Origin: Akkermansiaceae bacterium
GTDB lineage: Bacteria > Verrucomicrobiota > Verrucomicrobiia > Verrucomicrobiales > Akkermansiaceae
DNA: 8,689 nt
Direction: 5' to 3'
Assembly: GCA_029287105.1 (NCBI GenBank)
Contig: JARFRT010000172.1
Coordinates: forward strand, 1-8,689
Below, in pieces: positions 5,644 through 8,689 of the stretch. The notes under the pieces are model-generated. The model did no database searches. It was given only the letters and a program-made list of their open reading frames with translations, and was not told the origin of the DNA. How positions within the stretch are numbered: position 1 is the stretch's first letter; the number at the start of each line of letters is the position of its first letter. The position numbers and the translations under genes were made by a program.

Positions 5644-6924
5644 TTAACCACCACCGGTCAGTGCCAGCAGGACGCCGGCGGCCACGGCGGAGCCGATCAC
5701 GCCGGCCACGTTCGGGCCCATCGCGTGCATCAGGAGGTAATTCTGGGAATTGGCCTCCATGCCGACCTTGTTCGAGACCCGGGCGGCCATGGGCACCGCC
5801 GAGACACCCGCCGATCCAATGAGCGGGTTGATTTTGTCCTTACAGATCACATTCATCAATTTGGCAAGAAGCACGCCTGAGGCGGTTCCAATCGAAAAGG
5901 CGACCAGTCCGAGGATGAGGATACCCAGCGTTTCCGCCTGAAGGAACTTATCCGCCGCCAGCTTCGAGCCGACGCCCAGACCGAGCAGGATGGTCACGAT
6001 GTTGATCAACTCGTTGGCCGCGGTCTTGGACAGGCGCTCCACCACGCCGCATTCCTTAAACAGATTACCCAGCATCAACATACCCACCAGAGGTGTGGCG
6101 GAGGGTAACAACAGGACACAGAGTAACAAAACCGACAGCGGGAAAACGATTTTCTCAATCTGGCGCACGGGACGGAGCTGCTTCATTACAATCGCGCGCT
6201 CCGCCTTGGTTGTCAGCAGTCGCATGATCGGCGGCTGGATGATCGGAACCAGCGCCATGTAAGAGTAGGCCGCCACTGCGATCGCTCCCAATAAGTCCGG
6301 TGCCAGCTTGCCAGCCAGGAAAATAGCGGTCGGTCCGTCTGCGCCACCGATGATACCAATGGCGCTCGCATCCTGGATCGAGAAGTCGATGCTGGCAAAG
6401 GTGCCGGACAGCCAGAGTGCGCCGATCAAGGTGGTGAAGATCCCCAACTGTGCCGCTGCGCCGAGCAGGGCGGTTTTGGGGTTGGCCAGCAGCGGGCCGA
6501 AATCCGTCATCGCCCCGACGCCCATAAAGATCAGCAGGGGGAATATTCCTGTGGTTATGCCCACATCGAAAATCATGTAGAGAAATCCGGCGGCCTGGTC
6601 GCCGCTTGCAGGTTCTGCAATGCCCGCATAGGGAATATTCGCGAGAATACAGCCGAATCCGATGGGTATGAGAAGTAGCGGCTCGAATTTTTTGGCAATC
6701 CCCAGATAGATGAGCAGAATGCCGATCAGGATCATCATTCCCTGCTGCCACCAGCCGTTGAAAAAACCAAAAAGGCCTGTACTTTCCCAGAGTCGGAGTA
6801 ACTTGGACCCGCTGTCAGCGGCTTCCCCTCCGTCGGCACCGTAGGCGACGCCGGGCATCAAGACCATGACCAGTGCCGCGACCAGCAACACCCCGACCCA
6901 TTTCATCGATGAGATATTTCGCAT
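5644..6924 (-). CDS. oadB: Na+-translocating decarboxylase beta subunit (oxaloacetate decarboxylase type)
   Basis: Integral membrane subunit that decarboxylates the carboxybiotin delivered by the alpha subunit and couples this to Na+ export. It has 426 residues, the usual size for the family, with many hydrophobic helices. Diagnostic blocks: IIGGADGPTAIFLAGK (191-206), SYMALVPIIQPP (221-232) and NPLIGSAGVSAVPMAARVSNK (366-386, first residue Asn366). Residues shown to matter in Klebsiella OadB (Asp203, Tyr229, Asn373, Ser382, Arg389) map to Asp196, Tyr222, Asn366, Ser375 and Arg382, a uniform offset of 7, so the ion path looks intact. The first 30 residues (basic MRNISSMKW, hydrophobic stretch, then VAYGADG) resemble a cleavable signal peptide; a start at Met7 is possible. 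The ATG shares one base with the alpha stop (TAATG), implying translational coupling. Family members also serve glutaconyl-CoA and methylmalonyl-CoA pumps; the alpha partner points to oxaloacetate. Confidence 0.95.
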   Translation of the reverse strand: MRNISSMKWVGVLLVAALVMVLMPGVAYGADGGEAADSGSKLLRLWESTGLFGFFNGWWQQGMMILIGILLIYLGIAKKFEPLLLIPIGFGCILANIPYAGIAEPASGDQAAGFLYMIFDVGITTGIFPLLIFMGVGAMTDFGPLLANPKTALLGAAAQLGIFTTLIGALWLSGTFASIDFSIQDASAIGIIGGADGPTAIFLAGKLAPDLLGAIAVAAYSYMALVPIIQPPIMRLLTTKAERAIVMKQLRPVRQIEKIVFPLSVLLLCVLLLPSATPLVGMLMLGNLFKECGVVERLSKTAANELINIVTILLGLGVGSKLAADKFLQAETLGILILGLVAFSIGTASGVLLAKLMNVICKDKINPLIGSAGVSAVPMAARVSNKVGMEANSQNYLLMHAMGPNVAGVIGSAVAAGVLLALTGGG

Positions 6925-8689
6925 TAGTCCAATGTTGCTAGAGCTTGCCCTGCCGTGACTTGATTGCCTTTGGCGACGAGGATCTCCGCCACCACACCCT
7001 CACAGGGGGCGGCGATGGCCATTTCCATCTTCATCGCTTCGAGCACGAGAACGGTTTCACCTTCCTCGACCGGATCACCCGGCCCCTTGAGAATATCGAA
7101 TACCACTCCGGGCATCGGCGCCGTCACCGGCGTCTGCTTACCGCCGCCGCCGCCGCTTGACGCGGCCGCATCGTCGCCACCCTCGCTGATGGAAACATCG
7201 TAGCTCTTGCCGTTGACCGTTGCCTGGTCGCCATCAAACTTGATGGTGAAATTCTCGCCACCCACATTGACGGTGAGTTTGTCGGCCACGGTTTCGCAGC
7301 TGGTGGACGCGCCTTTGTCGATCTTGCGCACGTTGGTCTTCATCTCACCCTTGAGGAATGAGATGCCCTTGGCACCGCAGGCGGCTGAGATAAAGATGTT
7401 TTCCTCGGTCGTCGGCAGCCCCTCTTCCTCGAGTTTGGCCTTGGCGGGTGCCAGTCCCTTGTTCGGGTTCGCCTCGTCCATCTCGAGCGGGCTCTCCGTG
7501 GTTGGCGGCAGCCCCATCTTCTCCGAGGCGCGTTTGACAATATCGGCATCAGGCGGGACCGGCGTCTTGCCAAAGTATCCGAGCACCATCTTGCCGTAGC
7601 CTTCCGCAAATTTCTCCCACTTGCCAAACATCACGTTGTTAAATGCCTGCTGAAAATAGAACTGGCTCACCGGGGTCACCGAAGTGCCAAAGCCACCGAG
7701 CCTGACCACCTCACCCATCGCGGCGATGACTTCGGGATATCTGTCCATGATCCCATTGTCGCGCATCATCTGGGTGTTGGCCGTCAGCGCGCCACCGGGC
7801 ATCGGACTCCACGGAATAAGGGGCTCCACCGCCTTGGCTTCCGGCGGCATGAAGTAATCCGACATGCAGTCCTTGAAGACCTCCTCGGCCTCCATCACTT
7901 TCTCAATATCAAGATCGAGACGGTAGTCACTACCACGCAGCGCGTGCCACATCGATGCCACATCCGGCTGGCAGGTGCCGCCCGAACAGGGTGCCATCGA
8001 CAGGTCAATCTGGTCGATTCCGGCCTCAATCGCCGCCTGGTAACAAATCACCCCGGTGCCCGCGGTGTCGTGGGTATGAAAAACAAGCCGCGTGTCCGCT
8101 GGCAACCGCTTCCTGGCCGCCTTGACCGTTTCGAATATCGTCGATGGATAGGCGGTGCCACTCGCATCCTTAAAACAAACCGAAGTAAACGGGATCTCAG
8201 CTGCCAGGATATCATCCAGCGTCTTGGCGTAGAATTCCGCATCATGCGCGCCGGTGCATCCCGGGGGCAAGGCCATCATGGTGACACACACCTCGTGGTT
8301 CAGCCCGTGGTTGGTGATCGAACGGCCGGAGTCGATCAGGTTGTTCACGTCATTGAGTGCGTCAAAGTTCCGGATCGTCGTCATCCCGTGCTTTTTAAAA
8401 AGCTTCGCGTGCAGGTCGATCACGTCACGTGGCTGGGAATCCAGGGCCACCACGTTGATTCCACGGGCGAGCGTCTGCAGGTTTGCGTCCGGCCCCGCCT
8501 TCTCACGGAAGGTGTCCATCATATCGAAGGCATCTTCGTTGGAGTAGAAATAGAGCGCCTGGTAACGCGCGCCGCCGCCTGCCTCGAAATGCCGGATCCC
8601 GGCGTCACGGGCCGCTTCCACAGCTGGCATAAAATCGTTGGTAAATACCCGGGCCCCATACGCGCTCTGGAATCCGTCCCGGAACGCCG
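6924..8689 (-). CDS. oadA: Biotin-dependent decarboxylase/carboxyltransferase alpha subunit, 5' end cut by window edge
   Basis: Cytoplasmic subunit that moves the carboxyl group of oxaloacetate (pyruvate carboxylase subunit B-like chemistry) to its own biotin. The visible frame gives 587 residues beginning AFRDGFQS. OadA is about 590-600 residues, so only about 10 residues are missing; the Met at 8630 is internal, because the conserved RDGFQS motif lies upstream of it. HMGL-like carboxyltransferase barrel: metal-binding Asp4 in FRDGFQS, the catalytic-type Lys173 in VCFKDASG, and His204/His206 in FHTHDTAG; then APCSGGTCQPD (232-242). After the conserved C-terminal carboxylase domain comes a linker with GGGGG (512-516) and a biotinyl domain from about 519 to the end, with Lys553 in EAMKMEM as the biotin site (codon 7029-7031). 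It overlaps the beta gene by one base. The HMGL-type barrel argues against methylmalonyl-CoA or glutaconyl-CoA as substrate. Oxaloacetate is most likely; a free pyruvate carboxylase B role is less likely given the beta partner. Confidence 0.92.
   Translation of the reverse strand, partial: AFRDGFQSAYGARVFTNDFMPAVEAARDAGIRHFEAGGGARYQALYFYSNEDAFDMMDTFREKAGPDANLQTLARGINVVALDSQPRDVIDLHAKLFKKHGMTTIRNFDALNDVNNLIDSGRSITNHGLNHEVCVTMMALPPGCTGAHDAEFYAKTLDDILAAEIPFTSVCFKDASGTAYPSTIFETVKAARKRLPADTRLVFHTHDTAGTGVICYQAAIEAGIDQIDLSMAPCSGGTCQPDVASMWHALRGSDYRLDLDIEKVMEAEEVFKDCMSDYFMPPEAKAVEPLIPWSPMPGGALTANTQMMRDNGIMDRYPEVIAAMGEVVRLGGFGTSVTPVSQFYFQQAFNNVMFGKWEKFAEGYGKMVLGYFGKTPVPPDADIVKRASEKMGLPPTTESPLEMDEANPNKGLAPAKAKLEEEGLPTTEENIFISAACGAKGISFLKGEMKTNVRKIDKGASTSCETVADKLTVNVGGENFTIKFDGDQATVNGKSYDVSISEGGDDAAASSGGGGGKQTPVTAPMPGVVFDILKGPGDPVEEGETVLVLEAMKMEMAIAAPCEGVVAEILVAKGNQVTAGQALATLD

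Noticed and set aside
5297..5880. Plus-strand open frames (116 and 153 aa) through the intergenic repeat
   Set aside because: They run through the inverted arms and terminator and into the antisense of oadB. No domain is seen, and the shared peptide RRQASALQ just reflects the inverted arms.
8628..8630. Met at 8630 as the start of the decarboxylase alpha subunit
   Set aside because: The frame stays open to the window edge, and the conserved RDGFQS motif with a metal-binding Asp lies upstream of this Met, so the real start is beyond 8689.
1..8689. tRNA, rRNA or known riboswitch
   Set aside because: No cloverleaf, rRNA segment or recognisable riboswitch core was seen on reading either strand. 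The only long non-coding stretch is the 5216-5643 gap.

Overview
The window carries seven protein genes, all on the minus strand, so the biological order runs from high to low coordinates. They form two transcription units separated by a 428-bp non-coding gap. Only the outermost two genes are cut by the window edges, and each lacks only a short terminal piece. The organism looks like a moderately GC-rich, Gram-negative-type heterotroph. My best guess is Verrucomicrobiota or another PVC-group bacterium. That guess rests on the divergent TIM-barrel sugar isomerases of the kind abundant there, the absence of Shine-Dalgarno sites, and a palindromic intergenic repeat; none of these is decisive.

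Right-hand unit (8689 down to about 5570): the alpha subunit of a biotin-dependent, sodium-pumping decarboxylase (oxaloacetate decarboxylase type) is followed by its membrane beta subunit. The two overlap by one base (TAATG). Alpha has the carboxyltransferase barrel and a C-terminal biotin carrier domain with the EAMKME site. Beta keeps the residues known to matter for Na+ transport in the Klebsiella pump, at a constant numbering offset. A strong intrinsic terminator lies 30 bp after the beta stop codon. No gamma subunit follows, so if one exists it must be upstream or elsewhere.

Gap (5216 to 5643): besides the terminator it holds a 258-bp palindromic element bounded by 28-bp inverted arms (27 of 28 matching), with several smaller hairpins and a tandem 9-mer inside, then an AT-rich stretch that probably contains the promoter of the left-hand unit.

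Left-hand unit (5215 down to past 1): five closely spaced genes with 11 to 19 bp between them. They encode three different xylose-isomerase-like TIM-barrel proteins, an alpha/beta hydrolase and an AraB-type L-ribulokinase. The second barrel is recognisably of the D-tagatose/D-allulose 3-epimerase family: all four metal ligands and three substrate residues fall at the family spacing. The third resembles inosose dehydratase (IolE). The set reads as a catabolic operon for an unusual sugar. A hydrolase may open or de-esterify a precursor, isomerases or epimerases may convert it to a ketose, and the kinase would phosphorylate the ketopentose. The actual substrate cannot be read from the sequence.
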